Assembly: GCF_027942865.1 (NCBI RefSeq)
Contig: NC_134510.1
Coordinates: 8,466,001 to 8,530,000, forward strand
Direction of reading: 5' to 3'
Source: Odontesthes bonariensis
Lineage: Eukaryota > Chordata > Actinopteri > Atheriniformes > Atherinopsidae
DNA: 64,000 bases
A program made the translations under genes and the position numbers. Below, piece by piece: positions 57,901 through 64,000 of this stretch. The notes under the pieces are model-generated. The model made no database searches, was not told the origin of the DNA, and was given only the letters and a program-made list of their open reading frames with translations. How positions within the stretch are numbered: the first letter of the stretch is position 1; each line of letters begins with the position of its first letter.

Positions 57901-60332
57901 TTTCATCAGGAAGATATATTTTTTCTTAAACTATAGACTGCCTTTAATTTATTCCCACATGTTTCCCTTCATCCTCTGTTTGTTTCTTACTGTTAATTCA
58001 TGTTAGATTTGTGTTTTCTCATCTCGTGTTTTATTCTCTATATAGATACTACTTCAGTGGCAGACACCAGGAATAACCCCAGTATAGGCGAGGGCAGTGT
58101 TGGAGGGATGATGGGCAGTCTGAGTGCCAGCGGCAGCCACATGGACCGTCTGGGGACCACCAGGGACAACCTGAGTGAGACAGCATCTACTATGGCCCTA
58201 GCTGGGGCCAGCATCACCGGCAGCCTGTCTGGCAGTGCCATGGTCAATTACCTGAACAGGTACCAAAACTGAAATGTTAAGCAACTTTGACGCTCTCAAC
58301 AACTCGTTGTCTAAACCGTTCTGCTCACACATCGTCAGGCTGGAGGTGCAGGCTGATGTGCAGAAGGAACGCTGCAGTCTCAGCGGGGAGTCTGGCACGG
58401 TCAGCCTGGGTACAATCAGTGACAACGCCAGCACCAAAGCAATGGCTGGATCCATTCTCAATGCCTACATGCCTCTTGACAGGTGAACACCATTTTTATC
58501 TGCCTCGAGTAGTTGTGGAAGGACATTTCAGTGTTTAAATCACTGTGCAGTTGATGTCAATAATCCATAGTATCAAGGTTAAAATGTTGATCAAGCATAT
58601 GTGTGACCTTATAGGCTACGTTCAGACTGCAGGCCTTGATGCTCAATTCCGATTTTTTTGTGAAATCGAATTTTTTTGTGAGGTCGTTCACATTGCAATT
58701 AAATGCAACCTGTTTGTGGCCTGCTGTGTGAACGGCTTACTGCCCCATACAATCCCGCATGCCCAGAAGAGCGTACGATGACGTCATACGCAGCGAGCGT
58801 TCCCAGTGTTTGCGGAAGTAAACATGGATGGTAAGAGCAGGAATGCATATATTGCGATTTTAAAGTTGTTGTCCAGCCGGAGCCAGCACATTAATCACGG
58901 CATAATTTTAAAGAGGATATTAAAAAGAAAAAGAGCTAGGCTTTTGGCCCCGGCCTTTTGTGGGGCAGTGGCATCGTCTATCCAAAGACACGTTTGGGTG
59001 CGTCGTCGTAGCCAGGAGTGGTGGGACTGTGATGTGAGCGGCTTTTCAGACGCGGACTTCATTCAAAATTTTCGGATGACAAGGAGGTCTTTCATTTATC
59101 TCTGTGAGCGCCTTTCTTTAGCGCAATCACGACAAGACACACACCTCCGACTGTCCATATCGGTGAGCAAACGCGTTGCGGTTGGACTGGACTGGCTGGC
59201 AACAGGTGCAGGTCGGATAAATGCGCCCTGGCCGTTCAGACTGCAGTCGCATGGCAAAAGATCAGATACGTATCGGAATTAGGACCACATATCCAAGTGG
59301 CCTGGATCGGATTTGAAAAAATCCGATCTGTGCTGTTCAGACTGTCATGAAAAGATCAGATACAGGTCGCATAGGGCCAAAAAAATCAGATTTGGGTCAC
59401 TTCAGTGTGCTGTCTGAACGTAACTAAAAGGTCAGTATGAGCTATGGAAGCATTATTAAACTGCTCTCTGAGGCTCAATGAGAGAGCATCAACATGTTTG
59501 CAACTTACTTTAATTTTTCTTTCTACCTTTCTGCTCCAGAGATGGAAACAGTATGGAGGTACAGGTTGACATTGAATCCAAACCTGGCAAACATCGGCAT
59601 CACAGCGGCAGCAGCAGTGTGGATGACGGCAGCCATGTCGGCCGCTGTAGCTGGACGTGTCCCTCCAACGGCTGCACCTCCTCAGAAGGCAAAGGAACTT
59701 CCACTAAGTGGGCCAAAGAGGCCTCATGCTCCTCCTCCTCCGGCTCGGGGGGCAAAAAGAGTAAAGGCAAGCTGCGCAAGAAAGGAGGCGGAAGTACCAA
59801 GATCAATGAAACACGGGAGGACATTGATGCTCAGCTCCTTGAACAGCGCAGCACCAACTCCTCAGAGTTCGACTCTCCTTCACTGAGTGGCAGCTTGCCA
59901 TCTGTGGCCGACTCCCACTCCAGCCACTTCTCTGAGTTCAGCTGCTCGGATCTGGAAATCATGAAGACGTCTTGTAGCCATGGCTCTAGTGGAGGCGATT
60001 ACCACATGCGCTTTGCCACCGTCAGCCCCTTACCCGAGGTGGAGAATGACCGTCTGGAGACATGTCCCGCTTCTTCGTCCTCCTCACAGGGACATGTAGG
60101 TGTGACCACTCCCCATTCTCCCCCCTCCACCTCCTCCCTGGGTAACGGCGCAGAGCTGTCCCCGCTCTGCTTCATCACAGAAGAGAATGTCAACCTGGTG
60201 TGCCCCACTGAGCTGGACTCTCATAACACCGGGGAGCTTCTAAAAGAAACCAACAACAACCACCATCACCCACAATGCACAGCCCAAACCCAGCAGCAGT
60301 CCAAGAACTCCTGTATACAAACAGATATTTAA
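45205..60332 (+). CDS. RNF19A: RNF19A (dorfin), RBR-type E3 ubiquitin ligase, full gene model, nine coding exons
   Basis: The joined exons give 882 residues, against about 838 in human. RNF19A transfers ubiquitin from an E2 (UBCH7-type) through a RING2 thioester to misfolded or regulatory substrates, and it is membrane-anchored. Order: basic Ser-rich N-terminus with [15 protein letters not shown]1 Cys142-Cys189; IBR about 210-275; RING2 from Cys311 with the likely catalytic Cys326 in DGSCNHM; two hydrophobic segments (about 374-402 and 420-460); a Ser-rich acidic C-terminus. MSLQKHQ matches the known N-terminus and 45205 is the first in-frame ATG. The identity call over RNF19B rests on sequence memory and on SPAG1 lying next door. 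Confidence 0.95.
46738..46930 (-). repeat. LINE 3'-end fragment in RNF19A intron
   Basis: The GATTAGATTCGATTAGATTA run followed by AACTTTGTCATTACTCGTG resembles the minus-oriented 3' end of an L2-type LINE. Diverged. Confidence 0.5.
47845..47891 (+). repeat. G-rich tandem tract (AAGGAGGGGG units)
   Basis: Three or four AAGGAGGGGG units followed by AGGGGGAGGGAGG on plus. Five or more runs of at least three G make G-quadruplex formation plausible. Confidence 0.85.
47925..47963. repeat. perfect 39-bp palindrome (19-bp arms around one base)
   Basis: The arm ATCCAATCATTGTGAACGG is directly followed by one T and its exact reverse complement. It lies inside the TTAA element. Confidence 0.95.
48161..49264. 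mobile_element. hAT element, 1104 bp, perfect 8-bp duplication
   Basis: The terminal inversion TAGAGGTGCACCGAAT / TAGAGGTGCACCGAAA is flanked by ATTCCAAA at 48153-48160 and 49265-49272. Near the left end a short reading ([15 protein letters not shown]) is the C-x2-C part of a BED finger, so it derives from a BED-type hAT transposon. Sub-terminal TTCGGC motifs are abundant. Non-autonomous. Confidence 0.9.
49440..50462 (-). mobile_element. Harbinger element with remnants of a HARBI1-like transposase
   Basis: On minus it begins at 50462 (GGGCCTCATGCAACAACCG). The reading contains [11 protein letters not shown] (helix-turn-helix) and [21 protein letters not shown] (split across my limit), then the first catalytic Asp region [14 protein letters not shown]. 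After a deletion it continues with ELKARW and [10 protein letters not shown] from the C-terminal end. The second Asp and the Glu are lost, and a stop lies near the end. The first 300 bp are shared with 37289-37579. Confidence 0.75.
50500..51720 (-). mobile_element. LINE 3' half split by a Myb-type DNA transposon
   Basis: On minus, 51690-51287 reads [20 protein letters not shown] and [14 protein letters not shown], an RT C-terminal end with a stop inside. Its continuation (the 3' UTR-like part) reappears at 50781-50500, past the intervening element at 50782-51286. The 3' boundary is close to the Harbinger end at 50462. Confidence 0.65.
50782..51286 (+). mobile_element. short DNA transposon with Myb/SANT gene relic
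   Basis: The ends share inverted GTTTCCACTATGCAGTnCGG, plus repeated GTACCGGTCC/ACCGACCCGTACC motifs. The interior has a short reading, [20 protein letters not shown], then LIAAKMAEW, which is a Myb/SANT-like helix-turn-helix segment as carried by Harbinger-group elements. It ends at a stop near 51080. A solo end of the same family lies at 55833-55907. Confidence 0.7.
52084..52292 (+). CDS. RNF19A: RNF19A coding exon 2 (IBR)
   Basis: 209 bp between TTCCAG and GTAGGT. Reads [18 protein letters not shown], then [20 protein letters not shown], the Cys/His pattern of the IBR domain between the RINGs, and ends SYSQESGAV. Confidence 0.95.
52567..52915 (+). mobile_element. hAT 5' fragment with BED zinc finger
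   Basis: TAGGGATGTGCACGACTAAT at 52567 resembles a hAT terminus with internal ATTAGTCGA repeats. A reading [20 protein letters not shown] continues to RSTSAMR, a BED-type C-x2-C motif. The other end of the element is not found. Confidence 0.6.
52925..53290 (-). mobile_element. LINE RT C-terminal fragment
   Basis: On minus the reading [20 protein letters not shown] continues to [20 protein letters not shown], the C-terminal tail of a fish LINE polyprotein. Upstream it is broken. It lies in the RNF19A intron between exons 2 and 3. Confidence 0.75.
53447..54191. mobile_element. non-autonomous DNA transposon with TAGCCG ends
   Basis: Inverted ends TAGCCGTATTCGCACTG and, on the other strand, TAGCCGCTTTCGGACAG. 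The interior is non-coding, with paired AGGAAC/GTTCCT motifs and a (TTTTG) run. The target duplication is unclear. Confidence 0.55.
54545..54800. mobile_element. inverted sister copy of the 47.4-kb element (empty site)
   Basis: The reverse complement of 54545-54800 matches 47360-47553 and then 48117-48143 without the intervening 566 bp, so it preserves the pre-insertion site. It ends CTGCGGGAAACACTG. Confidence 0.85.
54979..55123 (+). CDS. RNF19A: RNF19A coding exon 3 (RING2 with catalytic Cys)
   Basis: 145 bp between CTCAG and GTAAGT. Codes [20 protein letters not shown], then [20 protein letters not shown]. The Cys in GSCNHM is the likely ubiquitin-accepting residue (Cys326). Confidence 0.95.
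55397..55559 (+). CDS. RNF19A: RNF19A coding exon 4 (first membrane segment)
   Basis: 163 bp between TTTCAG and [26 protein letters not shown] is followed by a hydrophobic stretch, [20 protein letters not shown], then an [13 protein letters not shown] end. Basic residues flank the membrane segment. Confidence 0.95.
55740..56432 (-). mobile_element. hAT fragment with BED-type finger (GTF2IRD2-like)
   Basis: The terminus CAGGGGTGGCCAATCCGCGG begins at 56432 on minus. ATG at 56212 opens [20 protein letters not shown] and continues to [28 protein letters not shown] and [14 protein letters not shown]. This is the N-terminal zinc-finger part of the hAT proteins related to ZBED5/GTF2IRD2. The rest of the transposase is absent and an unrelated end (55833-55907) interrupts it. 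Confidence 0.65.
55833..55907. repeat. solo end of the Myb-type element
   Basis: About 75 bp matching 51190-51275 (ACAGTGGGAA ... GACCCGAACCGTACTGACAGTGGAAAC) without the other end. Confidence 0.7.
56433..56797. other. intron sequence, no gene seen
   Basis: The remaining part of the RNF19A intron ahead of exon 5, ending CTGTCAG. Confidence 0.6.
56798..56912 (+). CDS. RNF19A: RNF19A coding exon 5 (second membrane segment, start)
   Basis: 115 bp between TGTCAG and [26 protein letters not shown] is followed by [19 protein letters not shown]. Confidence 0.95.
57239..57400 (+). CDS. RNF19A: RNF19A coding exon 6
   Basis: 162 bp between TTCAG and GTAAGT. Codes [20 protein letters not shown], then [13 protein letters not shown] and the acidic [10 protein letters not shown]. 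Confidence 0.95.
57505..57780 (-). repeat. LINE 3'-end-like fragment in intron
   Basis: AGATTCAGATTATTTTATTG followed by TCATTCAACATAAAATC resembles the minus-oriented tail of an L2-type LINE. Diverged, non-coding. Confidence 0.45.
58046..58259 (+). CDS. RNF19A: RNF19A coding exon 7
   Basis: 214 bp between TATAG and GTACCA. Codes [20 protein letters not shown], then [40 protein letters not shown] and MVNYLN. The order matches the vertebrate protein. Confidence 0.95.
58339..58482 (+). CDS. RNF19A: RNF19A coding exon 8
   Basis: 144 bp between CGTCAG and GTGAAC. Codes [20 protein letters not shown], then [20 protein letters not shown] and AYMPLD. Confidence 0.95.
58614..59428 (+). mobile_element. 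Harbinger element in RNF19A intron 8, N-terminal transposase exon left
   Basis: The ends TACGTTCAGACTGCAGG and, on the other strand, TACGTTCAGACAGCACAC are inverted. From ATG 58824 a reading ([13 protein letters not shown]) continues through the signature [36 protein letters not shown] and [13 protein letters not shown]. This is the N-terminal part of a HARBI1-like transposase. The catalytic part is missing. Sub-terminal ATCAGATT/AATCCGAT motifs are repeated on both sides. Confidence 0.75.
59540..60332 (+). CDS. RNF19A: RNF19A coding exon 9 (C-terminus)
   Basis: 793 bp including the stop at 60330-60332, after CTCCAG. Codes [67 protein letters not shown] and [20 protein letters not shown]. 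It ends KNSCIQTDI. It is Ser-rich, and the segments are clearly vertebrate RNF19A, including several insertions relative to mammals. Confidence 0.95.
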
Positions 60333-62020
60333 AATGTCCATACCTTAAGTGCTTCACAGACATCATTTTTCAACATTCTTTCCTCTAACAGTCACTGCTT
60401 ACAGTTTAATCTGCATTTTTCAGTTTCGCCCTGGTAAAAGAGGCATCTTACTTTGGTATAGGTGTCCTTTATAAAAAGCAGTCTAACGGTCCAACAGATC
60501 TGACTGTCACAGAGCTTTTGGAAACACAAAAAAAAGTTTCTGAAGCACAGCCATGGGAGAAATGTTAATGCTGTTTCTCCACCTATGTGACCCGCAGGCT
60601 GTTGACACAGTTTTGACTTTCAACAGAATGCAGCCCACTGATTTGGTTGCTGCATATAGATCAATATATGTAGGGTGAAATAAAACCACTGTGCCAGTTT
60701 TGCAAGTGTTTGATTTATGCTTTACAATGTGGATGCATCGCCACGCAGGAATCTTGAATCTTTCAGCTTTCTAGAGGGGAACTCAAACGAGGACCAGGGA
60801 ATATGACTCACCATTTCTTCCTTTATTTTTTTCCTCCAAAGTGTAATAGTAACGGAGGGAACATTTGTCTTCTAGTATGTATTTATTATTCTTTTTCACC
60901 TGGATGTTTTAAATGAACCCTAATGTAAAAGTACGAGGCCTGGGCTGAATATCCTGAATTATTTTGGCACTAAAATTGACCTGCACCAAACTAAGATCTT
61001 GTTCAGATGCATAAACACAGCGGTTGTCCCATTGTGGGAGATGGTGCTTGACAGCTTTTTTTTTTTTTTTTTTGATTTATTCAGGATGACGGTGTCGCCT
61101 CACTGAGTAAGAGAGCCTCGATATCTTTGTTAACTCATGGTGCCTTCAAGAAGCTGTTTGTGTTTTGTTTGTCACTCTCCGCTGTGTCTTCTAGATTCCA
61201 AACGAGATAGATAGCATCTCGTAGATAGCAGAACATTTGTCTTTGTTGGAAGGATGCTTCTTCACATGCAGAGCATACTGTGGTAGACATGGTAAATGAA
61301 GACTTTTCAATTGCCTTCCAAAGACGGCACTCAGGCTCTTGTTAAATCTTATTCCTCTCGCTCGTCAACTGTAGACACGGTATTGTGCATCCTTTTTGCA
61401 ACACGGGGATCAATCAAGACGAGATCCAGGATTACAGACTGCTGTTTAGCACATGCTTCACAAATGCTAGGCAAATAACCGAGGCTGCGCAACGGCCCAA
61501 GGCACCTGCACTGTTAACTGTATTTCATGTTGCATTGATGTTCTGCAATGCACAATGGTTGATAAGATTTGTTGCCCCACCCCCATTGATGCATCCTGTG
61601 ATTCCTGTTTGTGTTGCCAAACGGTGCTGCTGAGCAGACTTGAAATCAGTTTTGTTCTTAATTTCAGTGTTTGAAGCCTGTGTTTATGCTCTGTGGTCTG
61701 CTCTGAGGCCTCTGAGCTGGCTCAGGTGAACATGTACCAGCAAATCGTTTTTTGACCTTGGTCAGTTACTGAATGAACATTTAGTTTGATTCTGTGGATG
61801 AGGCCTCATGCTGCAATTGTCCCTGCATTAAAGCAAAGACATTTTGTTCTTCCTCCTTTAGTTCAGCTTCTCATTCAGCAACAAAAACCCTGATTTGAAC
61901 ACTAGTGCCAGATTTAATTTGTGCAGAGTGGCATATGGTATTTGTACATTTGTTTGGTAATTTGCTTTACTATATGCGTGTAAATGCATATCAAAGAATT
62001 AAAAAAAATGTTTGAAATGT
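60333..62020 (+). other. RNF19A: RNF19A 3' UTR with candidate poly(A) signals
   Basis: AATAAA at 60679-60684, ATTAAA at 61827-61832 and ATTAAA at 61998-62003 are candidate signals. The last is followed by a T-rich tract and is the most likely main end, giving a 3' UTR of about 1.7 kb. No ORF of note. Confidence 0.5.
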
Positions 62021-62021
62021 C

Positions 62022-62053
<32 letters not shown>

Positions 62054-62175
62054 CTTTCTTTAAAAAAAAAAAAAAGAAAAACTAATACAAGTACTGTAAA
62101 TGCTTCCATCACTGGGAGTGAATCTTTCATTTAAACAAAAACTTCATCACAGGACAGAATTTAATTATTTTCTAT

Positions 62176-63462
62176 TTTATTGAATAGTCCTCTGAATATT
62201 GTACACATTTTTATTTTTTTACAACTACTCAAACCTACAGTTAAAACCAGAGGAGAGAAGCTACGGAAGATGTGGAATTATTGCCTCTTGCCCTCAATTA
62301 GTCTCCCTGAAGTAAACTTAATACATTCATGAAGAACTGAGAAACAAAAACAGACTTGACATACATGTAGAGTATGCTTTTAAAATAGAAAAAAAAAAGC
62401 ACATAAATGTGAATATATTTATGATTTAAGATGCAGAGATCCAAAGCCATTTAACAATTTGATTGAAGCTACAAAGTGACACCAATAAGACTCTTTAGGA
62501 GTATCCATACACTCACCAGAGTGGAAGTTGAACTCTTGACTGAAACCAAGGCACACATCCATTAAGATGCTGCATCGCTCAAATGTGTTCACAAGTTGGG
62601 AGGTGACCGTGCAGATGTGTGTTAGCAGGAAAGTTAGGAAAGCACGTTAAATGACTTGATGTTATTCCATATTTAAAACGACTGCCTTTAGTTGTAATTT
62701 CATGTTTAATCTCAGATTTGTTAAATGCATACTTGGGGGAAAAAAACAGGAGAACACGAGAAGTCTTGTATTTTCCCTTCTGGAAGAGTACTGGATCAGC
62801 TCATACTGACAAACTGCAATAGCCCATCACACTGATCATACAGTGCATGCAGTCACAATGAAACTGTTTTAACTTATTTGTTGGTTCAGCAGCAATGAAC
62901 AGCTTAAGTTGGTGACAAATGAGTTGATGTGATATTAACATGCACTGAATACCATCTCTGATCTCGGCTGGTCTGTGACGGCTACTTTTTTTTTTTTTTT
63001 TTCCTAATAAAATGTTTGCCTTCAAACAAAACCTGTGTTCGAGGACCACATCAACAGTTCTGGGAACAGAGGCCTGTCCTGAGGTAACCGAACTGTCCAT
63101 TGGAGGACGGGCTTGGCTCTAGCCTTACATAACATTGCACATTGGACCCTATTCCTCAATACACTAAAGTGAAAGGTCCATTCTCTTCCACGCTCCATTT
63201 TGTACAATTCAAGTGGTTAGCTCTGGTACAAAAGTAGATCTGCATTGCAAAATGTTATGGAGTGAAAAATAGATTTCTTACACCATCACACAAACATACA
63301 GGGATAATTTACAGCTTGGATGAGCAAAGAGATTCTAAATCTGTTCCATGGTATTGCTGTGGGCACATTCTGCAGCTTCTGGCCTTTGTGTCCTCAATTT
63401 CTTGTTCAGTGTTTTGCATAGATCCAACTGTTGGGGGTGCAGGAGCTCATGCAGCAGGAGGG
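62176..63462 (-). other. SPAG1: SPAG1 3' UTR with candidate poly(A) signal
   Basis: On minus, an AATAAA at 62181-62176 would end a 3' UTR of about 1.3 kb. The signal is about 175 bp from the RNF19A one, on the opposite strand. A poly(T)/poly(A) stretch lies between the two ends at 62020-62080. Confidence 0.45.
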
Positions 63463-63591
63463 TCAGATGTATTTGTTGGCCAGATTCTGAACGTCGTTCT
63501 TAGTGAACCCTGTGCTCTCCACAGCCGAAAGATGCTCAAACAGCTGAGTCATGTGTCGATGTTCATCTTTCTCCAGTAGCATCAGGACGAC
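63463..63591 (-). CDS. SPAG1: SPAG1 last coding exon
   Basis: 129 bp from the ATGCAG acceptor to TGA at 63465-63463. Codes VVLMLLEKDEHRHMTQLFEH, then LSAVESTGFTKNDVQNLANK and YI. This is the end of an RPAP3-type C-terminal domain, which binds R2TP/HSP90 co-chaperone partners. It joins the preceding exon in phase 0. Confidence 0.85.
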   Translation of the reverse strand, partial: VVLMLLEKDEHRHMTQLFEHLSAVESTGFTKNDVQNLANKYI

Positions 63592-63725
63592 CTGCATGGA
63601 GCATGTCGTCACTAATTTGCTTACTGACACATTATTATATCTCACAAGTCACAAATAAAATTCACACTTTTTCTCGGTGATTACAGATTAGAAAAACCAC
63701 ATTTGAATGTAAATTTAAATCTCAC

Positions 63726-64000
63726 CGAGAACCTGTCAGTAGTGTGCAGGTGACTGAGGTGTTGATAGACCAAGTTGGGATCTTTCTCCAGTAAATGTGA
63801 GTCAAGCGCCTGCATGATGAAGCTGATAGTATTTCCATCCAGCTGCGTGCCAAGATACTGCGGAAGCATGTCGGGTGCTGTGGAGGTCAGCAGTTTGGCG
63901 CAGGCTGCTGTGTTTCCGCTGCAGCGAGCTGCGTTCAGAGACTGGCCAAAGTCATAGGCGCTGGTGGGCTGGAGGTTGATGGGCATGTCCTCCCCTCTAC
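63726..64000 (-). CDS. SPAG1: SPAG1 penultimate exon seen here (5' end cut by the window)
   Basis: The reading MPINLQPTSAYDFGQSLNAA, ACAKLLTSTAPDMLPQYLGT, NTISFIMQALDSHLLEKDPN and LVYQHLSHLHTTDRFS ends at a GTGAGA donor (63725). YDFGQSLNAAR ... LLEKDPNLVYQHL is characteristic of the RPAP3_C domain of SPAG1, a cytoplasmic factor in axonemal dynein arm assembly (loss causes primary ciliary dyskinesia in humans). The frame is open to the right edge, so upstream exons are outside. Confidence 0.85.

Overview
The window is teleost-like nuclear DNA: AT-rich, with spliced genes, long introns and a dense load of mostly dead fish transposable elements (hAT, PIF/Harbinger, Tc1, TTAA-target elements, LINEs, a tRNA-derived SINE). 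I see no bacterial operons, rRNA, tRNA gene, CRISPR array or virus-like gene.

Two host genes are clear. RNF19A (dorfin), an RBR E3 ubiquitin ligase, is on the plus strand with nine coding exons at 45205-60332. The splice phases agree throughout and give an 882-residue protein. The last coding exons of SPAG1, a dynein-assembly factor, are on the minus strand at 63463-64000 and run off the right edge. The two genes converge with their 3' ends only about 0.2 kb apart, the same tail-to-tail arrangement I know from human chromosome 8q22. A candidate untranslated first exon of RNF19A lies near 26.75-27.04 kb. If it is right, 27-45 kb is intron 1.

Layout: 0-7.2 kb holds a RecQ-like helicase fragment, a hairpin and a decayed multi-exon minus-strand gene that looks transposon-derived (zinc fingers, Cys clusters). 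7.6-11.2 kb is a PIF/Harbinger element whose transposase lost its core while its Myb/SANT partner gene is still open. 11.3-12.4 kb is a hAT element with perfect target duplications. 12.5-18.1 kb is three LINE copies. 20.4-22.7 kb is a long foldback element with 34-bp repeats in both arms, interrupted by a TTAA element. 22.96-23.24 kb is a 5'-truncated PABPC1 retrocopy. 24.1-25.3 kb is a Tc1 relic carrying a SINE. 29.8-44 kb (putative intron 1) holds hAT, Harbinger, TTAA, LINE, foldback and THAP-domain elements. 45-60 kb is RNF19A, with nested transposons in introns 1 to 8 of the coding part, especially 47.4-54.8 kb. 60.3-63.5 kb is the two facing 3' UTRs.

The best leads are the three minimal upstream ORFs before the RNF19A start codon, the readable insertion histories (empty sites preserved in sister copies or opposite arms), the orphaned but intact Myb/SANT gene, and the zinc-finger/Cys-cluster gene remnant at the left end. 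I found no clearly new functional system. Most of the unusual structure is explained by nested transposons.
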